Counted from the stretch's first letter, positions 23,260 through 36,165 are shown. The stretch is 64,000 nt of DNA from Engraulis encrasicolus (GCF_034702125.1 NW_026945665.1:605001-669000); one strand, 5' to 3'. Notes: generated from the sequence alone by a model not told the origin. A program made the numbers and translations.

Positions 23260-24115
23260 ATACCTTTATATCGAGGCGTACCTAGACAATCGCTTTAGGC
23301 CCCGCCAAATGTAGGGGCCCCCAGAGGGGGAATGGGAAAACGTTTTTTTCGCGAATATGTCCAGAACAGTACGTCATGGAGACTCCCCGATGCTTCCAGA
23401 CATAATTTGGGGTCAATGAACACGCCTGTCTTGGTCACGTGTCTCTACGACTTTCCGTTAAAATGTTACAGCCAAAATAAAGGCAATAGCTCCGCCCCTG
23501 AACGTCATAGAGAGCTCTGGACGCTTTCTATGGAAAGCTCTGGTCCCGCAGAATTCGATTATATGTGTCTTGTCTCTGTGCTACCTCTGGAAGTGGGTGA
23601 CACGCCTAATTGCGACATGGTAGGGATGCCGATTTAGCCCCATTCAAAGTCAATGGGAAAACTTTGATCGCGAATATCTCCGGAACGGTACGTCGTACAG
23701 ACTCGGCGATGCTCTCCGCTAGATATAATTCAGGGCAAGAAACACGCCTGTCTTGGTCCCATCTCTCTACGACCTTCTGGGGAAATTCTACAGACAAAAC
23801 AAAACTTTGACCGTCCGTAGCTCCGCCCCCAAAAGTCATAGAAATATGGCGAGATGGGAGCTAGATGATATGATATGATCATATGTGTCTCTCGTCTGTG
23901 CGAACTTCCTAGCCAGAGTTGTGACCTCTCAAAGTTATCGGTAAGGGATTTTGACCCTATATCCTAACCCTAACCCTAACCCTTATCGAGTCTCTCTTTT
24001 ATGATTGCATTGTAATTGGCAATGCGCTTATATTTAATTTATTAGATACACACCTGGGTGGACCGATGGGCCCCCTAGCTAACTTCGCCAAATTGCTAAG
24101 TCCGCCACTGGTTGT
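23260..24115. repeat. Diverged internal duplication, unclassified element
   Basis: Two ~190 bp halves (about 23333-23515 and 23640-23845) share, in order, CGCGAATATSTCC, ACACGCCTGTCTTGGTC and AGCTCCGCCCC. Outer parts carry GGCCCC-rich sequence. A telomere-like tract is at 23963-23985. Origin unknown. Confidence 0.55.
23963..23985. repeat. Short telomere-like tract
   Basis: About three and a half units of CCTAAC. Much shorter than the array at 50085-50195. Confidence 0.8.
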
Positions 24116-24184
24116 TATTTACATACGGTCGCCTATACAAATAATGATTATCATAAAGACTTCTATAAATCACCATAGATATTA

Positions 24185-24440
24185 GCAATCTGTGAACCTG
24201 CTGACTAAATGGTGCAAAGACGACTACCTCCAGCTGAATGTCCGCGAGAGCAATTAGGTTATTGTCATGTCAGCAAGAGCAAGGAGGTTTTTGTCAACTT
24301 TCAGAGATGCCAAACTCAACTGCCACCACTGCCCATTGACGGTGATGCTTTGGAGAGAGTGAGCAGCACATTGGTGATGCTTTGGAGAGAGTGAGCAGCA
24401 CATTGGTGATGCTGTGGAGAGAGTGAGCAACACTTATTGT
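24185..24440 (+). mobile_element. Non-LTR reverse transcriptase fragment with 32-bp triplication
   Basis: Frames around 24190-24300 read LLTKWCKDDYLQLNV and, after a shift, VFVNFQRCQTQLPPLPIDGD, typical of fish LINE reverse transcriptase. The segment GGTGATGCTTTGGAGAGAGT is then present three times at 32-bp spacing (24341, 24373, 24405). Dead copy. 24441-24814 shows nothing further. Confidence 0.6.
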
Positions 24441-24814
24441 AGTGAGCTGGATGGCACAGTATACACAGTAGAGGCTCTTTTCAAACGATGTCCCAAGGCA
24501 GGGTATTTAATCATTGACTCTGGTTTATTATATGAAACAGTGATCTGGATTGAACAATATAAAGTTGAAGGCTACAACACATGTCCCATATCTATATTTT
24601 GCCTTGGTCCCCCAAATGAATAGAATTGGCATGTGTTACAGACAGATTTTAGACTGTGATTGACAGGCTTGGAGGGTGAAGTGCATTGACTGGGTCACGT
24701 GGTGATCATTTTTGTATTTCTCCGTGGCACTTGTGAATGGGGAGCTTAGTTGTAGTAGTAAGGGCAGGTGGCTAGGGAGAGCCAAACTTTTCTGACTGCA
24801 GTTTGCGCTTTAGG

Positions 24815-25050
24815 TGCTGTTTCCATTTAGCTGGATATTTTTACATGTGGATATTTTTGTATCCTGCTTTCATTGGTTTTGGCCTTCGGTTTCCACGTAG
24901 CAGATATTTAAAATCCAGGTATAAAAAGCAGGAGAAAACATCCTGTTTAGGGGGCTGAAACGCATTTGTTACAATGGGATTTATATTTACACCTCAACAG
25001 AAGAAAAAAATACCCTGCTAAAAAAATATCCTGCTACGTGGAAACAGCGT
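24815..25050. mobile_element. Foldback MITE (GCTGTTTCCA ends)
   Basis: GCTGTTTCCATTTAGCTGGA at the left is mirrored by the right end ATCCTGCTACGTGGAAACAGC. The body repeats GGATATTTTT-like words in both orientations. 25051-25714 on the right shows no gene. Confidence 0.65.
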
Positions 25051-26543
25051 CTTAGAACCGCTCTTTGACCACGCTACTTGGTGAACTTTAAGCTTACTTT
25101 GCACAGCGCTTCGGCACACTTTCTGCTCATTAGCACAACTGTGATCACGACTTGGGATGTATGGATTTTATCGATGTCATGGACAGAAATCTGTCAACCT
25201 TTTAACCTCAAAGAGATACGTAAGTAAATGAAGTAACCAAACGAAACGAGGATCATCTTCAAGCCTCTTTGTACAACTGCACATCTTGGCAAGGAATTCT
25301 TGGTAGTAGGCCTACAGCTGTGTGAGTGTTGTGAGTGTTTGTGTTAAGATGACTTATTCTACAGTATTATTTATTTCTCTTTTTGTCCTCTTGAATTATC
25401 AAAAACCTGTTGGGCCTACATTATCCGTGGTGGGAGATCGGCGGTGAAAGCCTTTCTGACCAAATCATGGGGATTGTCATGTTGATGTGTGTGATAGTTC
25501 ACAAGCAGTTGAACAATGTATACTTTTTGCCCATTATGGTGTATCCAGCTAGTCAAGTGGACTGAGAGACGAGGCCTTGCAGGGAAATCTGTTCATTTCT
25601 CCTCAACTTCAAGGAGTACATGGCAGTCTGCACTCGCACACACAACATGTAGGAAGTAGAAGAGGACAGTACCATAAGAGAACACTATTCATCTATTCAC
25701 TATTCACTATTCATTTAAAGGAGAAAACCGTTTTTTTGACATTGGGCCCTTGATTTCACATTATTCTAGTGACCCATGGTAGTTTTGTTTCATTTGGAGC
25801 CCTCCCGAAGATATTCGGTTTTGTCATATCCAAGTAACGTCTTCCTTTGGGCAACGAGTTGAAGGCACAAACTAAACTGTTCATATTTTTTTCTTTATGG
25901 TACGCCACCAGCCATAACATGCATGGACATCACTGCCGTCATAACATGCAGGGTTTGTCCCGCTTCTAATTTTTAAAAATAAAGTCGCTGTGACATCATC
26001 AACGTGCGACGCCGACGCTGCCAGCCAGGCTGTTGACAGCTGCTAGAGACAGAGCTCGTTCGCCAGCGACTGCATATAGGGACAAACGGGAGAATCATAT
26101 GAAATTTTCTATTTAGTTGCAATGGGTTGAGTTTGCACATATCCAGGATACAAAAATAAAATGTCAACTCGGATAAAGTACAGTTTTCACCGGCTTCCTC
26201 TCGGCAATTGGGATATTTTGAAGCGGTGGCTTCACAGCAGTCACGGAACACCCCACGCTTACAACCATCTTACAATGCTTGGACCATCGGGTGTGTGTGA
26301 TACCCCTTTCTCCGCAAAGGACTTTAATTCCAGGAAAAGATGACCAGGGGTTTCAACAACAGCATACAAGAATGATGTGCCGCTGACCGCTGAGGAGCAT
26401 ACAGACTAAACTGAGGTAAGATGTTGCTAACTACCTAGCTTTCTAAACTTCTACTAGAGGTGCCAATGTTGTTGGAAGCTCATCTGCATGTGCAATGGCT
26501 GGAAGTTACTAAACCTATGTAACTCGACTGTAAAAAGTTTAAT

Positions 26544-26906
26544 TTAAAGGGACACTGTGTAAGATTATTAGTTTTTTATTTCCAGAATTCATGCTACCCA
26601 TTCACTAATGTTACCATTTACATGGATACTACCACCACCATCAAATTCTAAGTACTCATTATGACTGGAAAAATTGCACTTTTCATACATGAAAAGGGGG
26701 ATCTTCTCCATGGTCCGCCATTTTGAATTTCCAAAAATAGCCATTTTTAGCTGCAAAAATGACTCTACTTGGACCATACTAGAAAATATTTGTTTATTAC
26801 TTAGTAAACTTTCATGTAAAGATCATATTTGGCAATAGGCAGCCCAGTTTCAATGAGCAGCATAGTTGCAGTACCTTTTTTGACCATTTCCTGCACGTCC
26901 CTTTAA
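26544..26906. mobile_element. TTAA MITE (AAAGGGACACTG ends), copy 1
   Basis: TTAAAGGGACACTGTG to CACGTCCCTTTAA; interior contains GGTCCGCCATTTTGAATTTC. It is absent from the opposite arm, so it inserted after the arms formed. A longer, interrupted copy in the opposite orientation is at 59527-61247. Confidence 0.8.
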
Positions 26907-27399
26907 AAACAACAACACTATCTAGGACACGGAAAGCGTCAGTGTTCATCTGGTTGAACTATTCTGTAATCGTTCAGTAACGTGGTAAACGGAGCAGTCT
27001 AGATTTGCCTACTGGGTACACAAAGATGACAGACTGTTGGCTAAACCTGACATAACATGGGAGTATCCGTGTATAAACCGTATTGTCCATTAGTCTCTAC
27101 ATGTATTATGCAACGCGATCGACTTTACATGTTATCGAATGTGCAGATAACATGTATGGGGAAACGGCGACCTCAGTAAAAAACACTATTGGCTAATACC
27201 CAGAGCCAGCTACACTTTTCTCGTGTTGCGTACCAAATTGTATCAGAAACATGTTTCAAACATCCGACAAGACTGAAAGAAAACACAACAGATGTGGTTA
27301 GCCCATCACTGAACTACACGAAGTGTAATATAGCATGTCTTTACGGGAAGTCTCTCAAAGTTGTTGATAATGCATTAAACATATTGCCAATAGAGTAGA

Positions 27400-28510
27400 G
27401 TAGAGAGTAGTAGAGTACTTTTATTAATCCCGAAGGAAATTAAGGTGTCTGTCAGCTTACATAAATACACAAATACAAAACATACAATATAGCTGCAAGC
27501 AGCAATGCGGGGCCAAGCAGTAAACTTGCCAAAGTCGCCACGGCAACAGAAGGGACTGCAGCGCCCCCTTTGGCCCAAAATGTTGGCAATGTTGGTGTGC
27601 ATTCCTTGGAGGGGAGTGTGATCACATAATCCAAGTTTAGTTTGAATCCGTTGAAGAGCTGCCGAGATATGAGCTCACTTTCTGTTACCTGTTGGTGGCG
27701 CTAGAGAGTTTGAGCTTGGGGTCTGGATTTTTTTGTGGGAGGTCATGGGATGGACTAGTATGTGTGCAAAAAATCCTAACAGAATCTGACTTACGGTTGC
27801 TGAGATATGACCTCACTTCCTGTTTTGCCACCTTTATGACAATTTTGATTGGCTGTCACCAGCAAACGATAAGAGGTGTCCAAAATTCTTTAAATACCCT
27901 AAAGCATATCAGTCCCAAGATGAAGTGTACCCTTTTGTAGGGCATTCTGACCAAAATTGTGGGATAAGTAGCATTTTTATTGAATTTCACAAAATTCAAA
28001 ATGGCGGACTTTTTTCTTCTGTTTGACATGAAGTCATATAGTGCGTTGGATTCGGCTTGGCCCAAGGATTCTAGTGATAGTATTATTTTCAAAATTAGGC
28101 ATACAGTGTAAACGCTACAGGCAAAAATGTAGCTAAAAATTTGACCTGTTGGTGGCGCTACAGAGTTTGAGCTGGGGATCTGATTTTCTTTGTGGTAGGT
28201 CTTGGGATGGACTACTATTTGTGTACAAAATCCCAGACTAATTCGACAAACGGTTGCTGAGATATGACCTCACTTCCTGTTTTGCCACTTTTACAACAAT
28301 TTTGATTGGCTGTCACGGCTGAACGATAAAAGATATCCAATATTCCTTGAGACCCCATGTGTAACTCAGTCCAGAGATAGTATATACCAAGTTTCGGGCG
28401 AATTGGTCAAAAATTGCGGGAAAAATAGCATTTTTATTGAATTTTACAAAATTCAAAATGGCGGGAAAACTATCCTGGCGGAAAATGACGTCATAGAGTG
28501 CGTTGGAGCG
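27400..28510. repeat. Spacer repeats: LINE tail and two ~450-bp related units
   Basis: ATTAATCCCGAAGGAAATT at 27424-27442 is the reverse of a common fish LINE tail. From ~27485 comes GCTGCAAGCAGCAATGCGGG, then two related units (about 27690-28040 and 28143-28500) sharing GTTGGTGGCGCTA, GAGATATGACCTCACTTCCT and AAATTCAAAATGGCG. Known as a dispersed type in fish from memory; non-coding. Confidence 0.55.
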
Positions 28511-28953
28511 TTGTAACAATGTCTGCTAACCTGTGGTGAGACTTCCAGCACACATTCAGATCATGCAATGTGAGAAGTAGTGGCAGGGGGATCTGGTGCT
28601 ATCCGCTGTTTTCTCTCTTGCTCGTCATCAGTCAAGGGTGGATGTTGGCAGGTGTACTAAGGACCATCTTCCTCCCATCGATACTGCTGATGCACAGTAG
28701 GCACAGCCATCTGTGGATGCAACGCTGAAACGATAGAAGTGGATGCTTACTGACTGACATGATTGTTCTTTACCAAAATAAGATGTATGAGATGTCAGTA
28801 CACATACAGTAGATCAGAGTGTTTTCATGTTTTGGCTACAGGTGTACATGAATAAATTGAATGCAGTATTCAAGAAATGAAACCACTTTTAGACCTGCCT
28901 TCAGCATTGCATTTCACTAGGAAAACACTATAGCTGTGGAGCCACAAACATGA
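28511..28953. other. No gene seen
   Basis: Remainder of the spacer between the two inverted arms. No ORF, exon or repeat structure recognised. Confidence 0.4.
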
Positions 28954-30594
28954 CCTATTGGCAATATGTTAATAATGCATTATCTAAGCTTACAACTTTG
29001 AGAGACTTCCTGTAAAGACATGTTACACTTCGTGTAGTTTAGTGGTAGGCTAAGCACATTTGTTGTGTTTTCCTTCATTCTTTTCGGATGTTTGAAACAT
29101 CTTTCTGATACAATTTGGCTCGGCAACACGAGAATAGTGTAGCTGGCTCTTGGTATTACAGACAATAGTAATTTTTACTGAGGTCGCCGTTTCCCCATAC
29201 ATGTTATCTGCACATTCGATAACATGTAAAGTCGGATCGCGTTGCATAATACATGTAGAGACTAATGGACAATACGGTTTATACACGGATACTCCCATGT
29301 TATGTCAGGTTTAGCAAACAGTCTGTCATCTTTGTGTACCCGGTAGGCAAATCTAGCTGCTCCGTTTGCCACGTTACTGAACGATTACAGAATAGTTCAA
29401 CCAGATGAACACTGACGCTTCCAGTGTCCCTAGATAGTGTGTTTAGCTTCCAACAACATTGGCACGTCTAGTAGAAGTTTAGAAAGCTAGGTAGTTAGCA
29501 ACATCTTACCTCCGTTTAGTCTGTATGCTCCTCAGCGGTCAGGTCAGCAGCACATCATTCTGTTGTATGCTATTGTTGAGACTCCTGGCCTTCTTTTTTT
29601 TGGGATTAAAGTCCTTTGCGGAGAAAGGGGTATTACACACCCGATGGTCCAAGCATTGTAAGATGGTTGTAAGCGTGGGATGTCCCGTGACTGCCGTGAA
29701 GCCACAGCTTCAAAATATCCCAATTGCCGAGAGGAAGCCGGTGAAAACTGTACTTTATCCGAGTTGACATTTTATTTTTGTATCCTGGATATGTGCAAAC
29801 TCAACCCATTGCAACTAAATAGAACATTTCATATGATTCTCCCGTTTGTCCCTATATGCAGTCGCTGGCGAACGAGCTCTGTCTCTAGCAGCTGTCAACA
29901 GCCTGGCTGGCAGCGTCGGCGTCGCACGTTGATGATGTCACAGCGACGAAACCTGCATGTAATGACGGCCGTGATGTCCATACATGTTATGGGTGGTGGC
30001 GTACCATAAAGAAAAAAATATGAACAGTTTAGTTTGTGCCTTCAACTCGTTGCCCAAAGGAAGACGTTACTTGGATATGACAAAACCGAATATCTTCGGG
30101 AGGGCTCCAAATGACAAAAAACCACCATGGATCACATGAGGAACATGAGGTAATAATGTGAAATCAAGGGCCCAATGTCAAAAAAACGGTTTTCTCCTTT
30201 AACTATTCATCTATCTAGTAGAGCTTGCTGTCATTGTTGAAGTGTAGAGATGATTGAAACTGCGGTCTGATCTGTGTCATGGCTGATTACTGGGATGTGA
30301 ATGTATTGTTTGTAGGTTGCAGTCAGCCTGATGGTGTCTACTGTCACTTTTACTATGTAGCTTAATATTACGCTGACAGTCCATACATGAATTCGACTTT
30401 TATTGTCAATTTGCATCAGAATTCTTTTTGCATTTAGAGTAATGTCGGCATAGGTGCAGCCACTCCTACTTTTCAAGTGACCGTGGCCTGAAACTTGTTT
30501 GCATTGGTTGTTTTCCACTCTATTCGTGTCACACGCTATCAGCTTGCTAGCCCATCCTATCTGTGCTCTTGTGTTTATGTTATTGTTTTAGGCT

Positions 30595-31372
30595 TAGGCC
30601 TACCATCCTACATCCAATCCTGTTATAGGCCTACTATCCTATATCCGATCCTGTTATAGGTCTACTATCCAATCCTGTTATAGGCCTACTATCCTATATC
30701 CTGTTATAGGTCTACTATTCTATATCCTGTTATAGGCCTATTATTCTATCCTGTTATAGGCCTACTATTCTATATCATGTTATAGGCCTACTATTCTATA
30801 TCCTGTTATAGGTCTACTATTCTATCCTGTTATAGGCCTACTATTCTATATCCTGTTATAGGCATACTATCCTATCCTGTTATAGGCCTACTATTCTATA
30901 TCCTGTCCTGTTATAGGCCTACTATTCTATATCCTGTTATAGGCCTACTATTCTATATCCTGTTATAGGCCTACTATTCTATATCCTGTTATAGGCCTAC
31001 TATTCTATATCCTGTCCTGTTATAGGCCTACTATTCTATATCCTATCCTGTAATAGGCCTACTATTATATATCCTGTTACAGGCCTACTATTCTATATGC
31101 TGTTACAGGCCTACTATTCTATATCCTATCCTGTTATAGGCCTACTATTCTATATCCTGTTATAGGCCTACTATTCTATATCCTGTTATAGGCCTACTAT
31201 TCTATATCCTGTTATAGGCCTACTATTCTATATCCTGTTATAGGTCTACTATTCTATATCCTGTTACAGGCCTACTATTCTATATCCTGTTATAGGCCTA
31301 CTATTCTATATCCTATCCTGTTATAGGTCTACTATTCTGTTATAGGCCTACTATTCTATATCCTATCCTGTC
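30595..31372. repeat. 26-bp minisatellite built on TAGGCCTA
   Basis: About 30 units of a 26-bp repeat, ATAGGCCTACTATTCTATAT plus CCTGTT, with shorter 14-20 bp variants and TCCTG duplications. Each unit carries the palindrome TAGGCCTA. Confidence 0.95.
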
Positions 31373-31957
31373 TGTAATCTTGTGTTTGTTATTGTTATAA
31401 TTAAAGGCTAATGATCCTATATCCTAGTTTTAATCCTGTGCTTATGTTAGTAATAGTTGAAGACTTACTATCCTGCAGCTTCATATTTCATTTCATTGCA
31501 TTGTTGCTTCTTACAATCACTTTGAAGTGGCTGTTTGTGTAAAGGGTTTTCCTGCTACTTTAAATGCAATCTGCTGCTACTCTGGATATTAATGTTGTTG
31601 TAATATTTGAAGACATACTTTCCTCTGTCCTATCTGTGTTCCAGTGTCTTATTGTTATTATTGAAAACACGATATCCTGTGTGTGATTGCTTCACATGTT
31701 CAGTCTAATTAAATTGGTTGAAGCTGTCCGACTATATTACACATTAAAAGGCCTCATATCCAATAAGCTATCTGTCTTGCCATGTGTTATTGTTATTATT
31801 AAAAACACTATATCCTGTTTGTGATTTCTTCACATATTTAGTTATATTGGTTGAAGCTGTCCGACTATATTACACATTAAAAGGCCTCATATCCAATAAG
31901 CTGTCTGTGTTGCCGTGTGTTATTGTTTTCATTCATATTATGGTACGTCCTCTATGT

Positions 31958-32280
31958 CAGGTGTGGGGAACCTTTCTCATTCGAAGGGCCACTTCAAATT
32001 CATCATAAAAGTTCTCAGAGGGCCGTACTATGAACACAAACCAGGATTTTCCCCTTCACTTTAGGCCTATATTTAAGGAAGCCACCTTTTAAACAAACAC
32101 CACCTTCTTTAGGTTCCCTGAATATAACTTAATTGTATTGCAAATGCATTTTCGAAGATTCCTTTACAAAATATGTCATATTTCATGTGAAGCTGAATAA
32201 CATTAAAATTATATCGGGGGCCGGATAAAACGGCCTCAAGGGCCGCAAATGGCCCTCGAGACATAGGTTCCCCACCCCTG
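31958..32280. mobile_element. hAT-type MITE with perfect 8-bp duplication
   Basis: Ends CAGGTGTGGGGAACCTTTCT and ATAGGTTCCCCACCCCTG; target duplication CTCTATGT exact on both sides (31950-31957 and 32281-32288). 323 bp, non-coding; the AAGGGCC...GGCC-rich core is typical of this family. Confidence 0.9.
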
Positions 32281-32308
32281 CTCTATGTGATTGCTTAACA
32301 GATTGTAT

Positions 32309-32604
32309 CAAAAGTAAGTGAATAAAGAAGCACTCATCAGATTTCTTTTTTCGTTTTTAATCGCCTCACATCACAGACGTTTCGGGCTTACACCCTTCTT
32401 CAGTGTGAAATGGCGATTTCACACTGAAGAAGGGTGTAAGCCCGAAACGTCTGTGATGTGAGGCGATTAAAAACGAAAAAAGAAATCTGATGAGTGCTTC
32501 TTTATTCACTTTCTTTTGAGATTTGAATTCATTCATAGACGAAGTTAAGCACCCAGTGTAAAATATAAGAAGACAAGGTGTTGAGCGCGCTTCCTGATCT
32601 TTTT
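32309..32604 (+). mobile_element. Penelope-like element fragment with ~210-bp palindrome
   Basis: Flanked by a 12-bp direct repeat AACAGATTGTAT (32297-32308 and 32605-32616). The first ~210 bp are a near-perfect palindrome: arms 32309-32411 and 32416-32519 around a 4-base loop GGCG. The forward half then continues to a T-rich end. It contains CTGAAGA, a GGGT/GCCC hairpin and CGAAACGT, similar to the hammerhead motif of Penelope-like retroelements. An inverted 5' copy plus a variable-length target duplication fits that class. Assignment inferred. Confidence 0.5.
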
Positions 32605-33084
32605 AACAGATTGTATGCCTACAGTATATTGGTTGTTACATATGAAGCTGTCACAGTTTATTACAAATGAAAAGGCTTCCTATTCTAAACAGCACATCTC
32701 TGCTCCAGTATTTATGTTATTGTTTACCAAATTCAGCCTGATTTCCCCAGATGCAGTCGAGCATATGGTAGAGTTTATTACACATTAAAAGGCTTCCTAT
32801 CATTCCTATCAACACTTATCTCTGTTCCAGTATTTATGTTATTGTTTAGCAAACTCAGCCTGATTTCCCCAGATGCATGCAGTCGAGCATGTGGTAGAGT
32901 TTATTACACATTAAAAGCCTTCATATCCTATATTCTATATCGTCTTTGCCCCGGTATACAGTATGTCTAAGGTTGTCTCTCCTCTACTGTGAACTCTGCA
33001 GCAGGAGGCAGGACTGTGAGTGAGTGTGTGTTTGTGTGTGAACCCCTTCCTCTGACGGCCATTGGTGGCGCCACTCTCAGATTG

Positions 33085-33134
33085 ATCATTAATTGACAAT
33101 AAAGCCAACTTGACTTGACTTGACTTGACTTGAC
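33085..33134 (+). mobile_element. LINE/SINE tail with (ACTTG)n
   Basis: TTGACAATAAAGCCAACTTG followed by five or six further ACTTG units, a recurrent 3' tail of fish retroposons. 33135-33514 shows no gene. Confidence 0.55.
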
Positions 33135-33514
33135 TCATGAGGACACTCACAGCACATGGACTTTTTGACCGCATAGCGTGTACTCTTAGGCGCAACGCAA
33201 CAGAGAGTAATGCATTCTGCTGAGCACTGTATTCATGCACCTCTCCCTGCTGTGAAGATCATCTACGTATATTATCAACTTTTAAAAATAAATTACCTCA
33301 TCATTTGCCTCCCAATGCCCCCTGCCCCCCTGTATAATAAATCAAAATCAAATGACTACTCAGAATCTAAAGTCTGGTAGGGGACTATGCTGTCATAGGG
33401 CAAAGACAGAGAGACAGAGAAATAGTTCCTTTCCTCCATTCTCTTATTTAACTCCTCCAAGTGGTAATGATTCAGTTGGACTCTCTCTCACACACACAGC
33501 CTTCGCACTCCTGT

Positions 33515-34339
<825 letters not shown>

Positions 34340-35430
34340 CCTTGAAATGGACAAGATGGCACCTGAGTGGCTGTCGTTTCAATGGTGCTGCAAACTGGGC
34401 TGTTATGGCTCTTATCGCATGACATGGCATACTGTCTGAAGGAATACAGAGTGGGCATCAACATCAACTAGATTGCATTGTCACAGAAAATGCTGGAAGC
34501 AGGCTTGCCTTTTGGGGCAGAGATGAAACAAAGTGCTATTGAGAAAATAAAGCTAAAAGAAATGTTGGAAAAAATCCATCCACCCAGTCAGAAGTTATGG
34601 GCCAAACAATTCAGCCATCTCGAATTCAGCCATCTTGAAAGTGTTGTAGCTCTGCGTTTTGGGGATATACTAAATGACATACATGGTATTTTAAGTTGGC
34701 TAAGGAACACTGCATATGATATAATTTTGAAAATCAACATGGGTCCGAGTGGGATTCGAACTCACAACCTCCATATCTCTAATCCAGCAGCATTCTCTTT
34801 GAGCCAAGCAGCTGGCTGACTTAGACATTCCAGCAAGACAATATCAGATTGCATTGAAGAGCTGAACAATAGACTTCTAGAATTGTGGCTGCAGGTGCTC
34901 GTTAAGAATAGAATGTTGAGAGAAAGTGACAGTTGAGATGGAACCCTACATTGGCTGCACCTGTTCTGATTGACTGAATGGCACTTAGTATGGTGCTCTA
35001 AGGCAGAGGGCAGAATCCAAAACAGTTTCTAGGGCTTTAGATTATCGTTGTAAAAAAACTAAAAAGAATTGGCACATGTCCTGGTCACAGATTGGAGTCA
35101 TACGTGTGATCTTTCTAACAGTCCTTGAATGAAGTTTATAGGTTAAACGGTTCAGTCACAAATTGACCTCTCTGAACGGTGTCTCTATCTCGAAAGGCCT
35201 AGGAGGAGATCCATTTTCTATTTTTACTGCCCTGCACAAGAATCAACAAAGCAAGCATAAACGGACTTAAAGATTACTAGAATCGGGCCTTGCTCTGCAA
35301 GCCCGCTTAATAAACGGACTTAAAGATTAGTAGAATCGGGTCTTGCTCTGCAAGCCCGCTTAATAACTAAACAGGACTTGGAGATTACTAGAATCGGGCC
35401 TTGCTCTGCAAGCCCGCTTAATAAAACCAA
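34340..35430. mobile_element. Unclassified repeat: tRNA-like segment and tandem hairpins
   Basis: The + strand frame 34478-34819 (113 codons) has no recognisable domain. Its end overlaps a minus-strand tRNA-like segment (34738-34822): GAGTTCGAATCCCACTCGG is a good pol III B box. The right end is three tandem 53-57 bp units at 35261-35424, each with a strong hairpin: CGGGC and TTGC paired to GCAAG and CCCG around a 3-base loop. Looks like one compound SINE-like element. I cannot name the family. Confidence 0.4.
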
Positions 35431-35639
35431 AATAATAACTGTGAAATGCAGTTTATGGATACGGGGGAGAAGATGCAACAAATGTTTAGCATTGACTATC
35501 AGCTATCCTGTACCAACTTAACATATTTGTGGACCTGCATTTTTAAAGGTTTGGACATAAAGAAGATTGGCAACACTGAAGGGAATATTTTTATGCCAAG
35601 TGTGTGAAGTGTGTATGACTCTTTGTTTGTTTGAATTTA

Positions 35640-35795
35640 CCCAAGAGTGTGTGTATAACTATGTGAGTGTTTGTATTCACCCCAGAGAGTTTGTGTATGA
35701 CTATGTGTGTGTTTGTATTCACCCAAGAGTGTGTCTATAACTATGTGTGTGTGTTTGTATTCACCCCAGAGAGTTTGTGTATGACAATGTGTGTG
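35640..35795. repeat. Minisatellite upstream of gene B exon 1
   Basis: Alternating ~45-bp units: TTCACCCAAGAGTGTGT...CTATGTG and TTCACCCCAGAGAGTTTGTG...TATG. About two double units. Confidence 0.8.
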
Positions 35796-35870
35796 TTTGA
35801 CTCCCCATGAATGGACAAATAGGCAGACAGACAAACATTAAATACCTGGACAAACACCATCATCCTCACA

Positions 35871-36013
35871 ATGGAGTGGACAGACAGCTCCAGTGCATCC
35901 AGTGGTCTGTCCATGAAGAGTGACGACTCAAAAGAAACCCCACCCAACATGGCTCCCTCCATGAAGAGTGATAACTCAAGACATACCCCACCCAACATGG
36001 CAGAAGAGAGAAG
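35871..36013 (+). CDS. Gene B exon 1: SMKSD-repeat N-terminus
   Basis: ATG opens MEWTDSSSASSGLSMKSDDS; only two copies of the SMKSD(D/N)S...PPNMA repeat follow, against six in gene A, and the exon ends MAEERR. The donor is AAG|GTAGCC, phase 2 as in gene A; the +4/+5 bases are weaker than in gene A (GTAAGC). A long (TG)n tract starts 26 bp downstream. Start chosen by homology to gene A and because the short leader begins M(D/E)W in both copies. Intron 1 is 18.9 kb here against 0.7 kb in gene A. Confidence 0.65.
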
Positions 36014-36034
36014 GTAGCCTGTGTAAATGTCATT

Positions 36035-36165
<131 letters not shown>

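Larger units (their letters stand above)
25715..30202. mobile_element. 4.5-kb element with ~1.25-kb inverted arms, TTAA ends
   Basis: The left arm (25715-27391, interrupted by the MITE 26544-26906) and right arm (28954-30202) are inverted copies over about 1.25-1.3 kb, starting TTAAAGGAGAAAACCG. Each arm contains a ~90-residue open frame (25973-26251 minus, 29680-30009 plus) that is nearly the same protein read from the two arms; it starts MFRDCCEATASKYPNCREE or similar. I do not recognise it and its conservation may only reflect the arm identity. The 27392-28953 spacer holds other repeats. Could be a foldback-type transposon. Confidence 0.7.
31373..32945. repeat. Degenerate ~130-bp tandem satellite
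   Basis: Diverged units share GTTATTGTT, ATTACACATTAAAAGGC and CCAATAAGC or TCCTAT motifs. The clearest pair is 31695-31790 and 31840-31925; another is 32700-32800 and 32825-32920 (CAGCCTGATTTCCCCAGATG). Interrupted by the MITE at 31958-32280 and the palindromic element at 32309-32604. Confidence 0.65.

Noticed and set aside
30595..31372. CRISPR-like array
   Set aside because: Units are contiguous without unique spacers, and the genome is eukaryotic; it is a minisatellite.
34738..34822. tRNA gene on the minus strand
   Set aside because: The B box is good but no proper acceptor stem or A-box spacing can be found; more likely SINE-derived.
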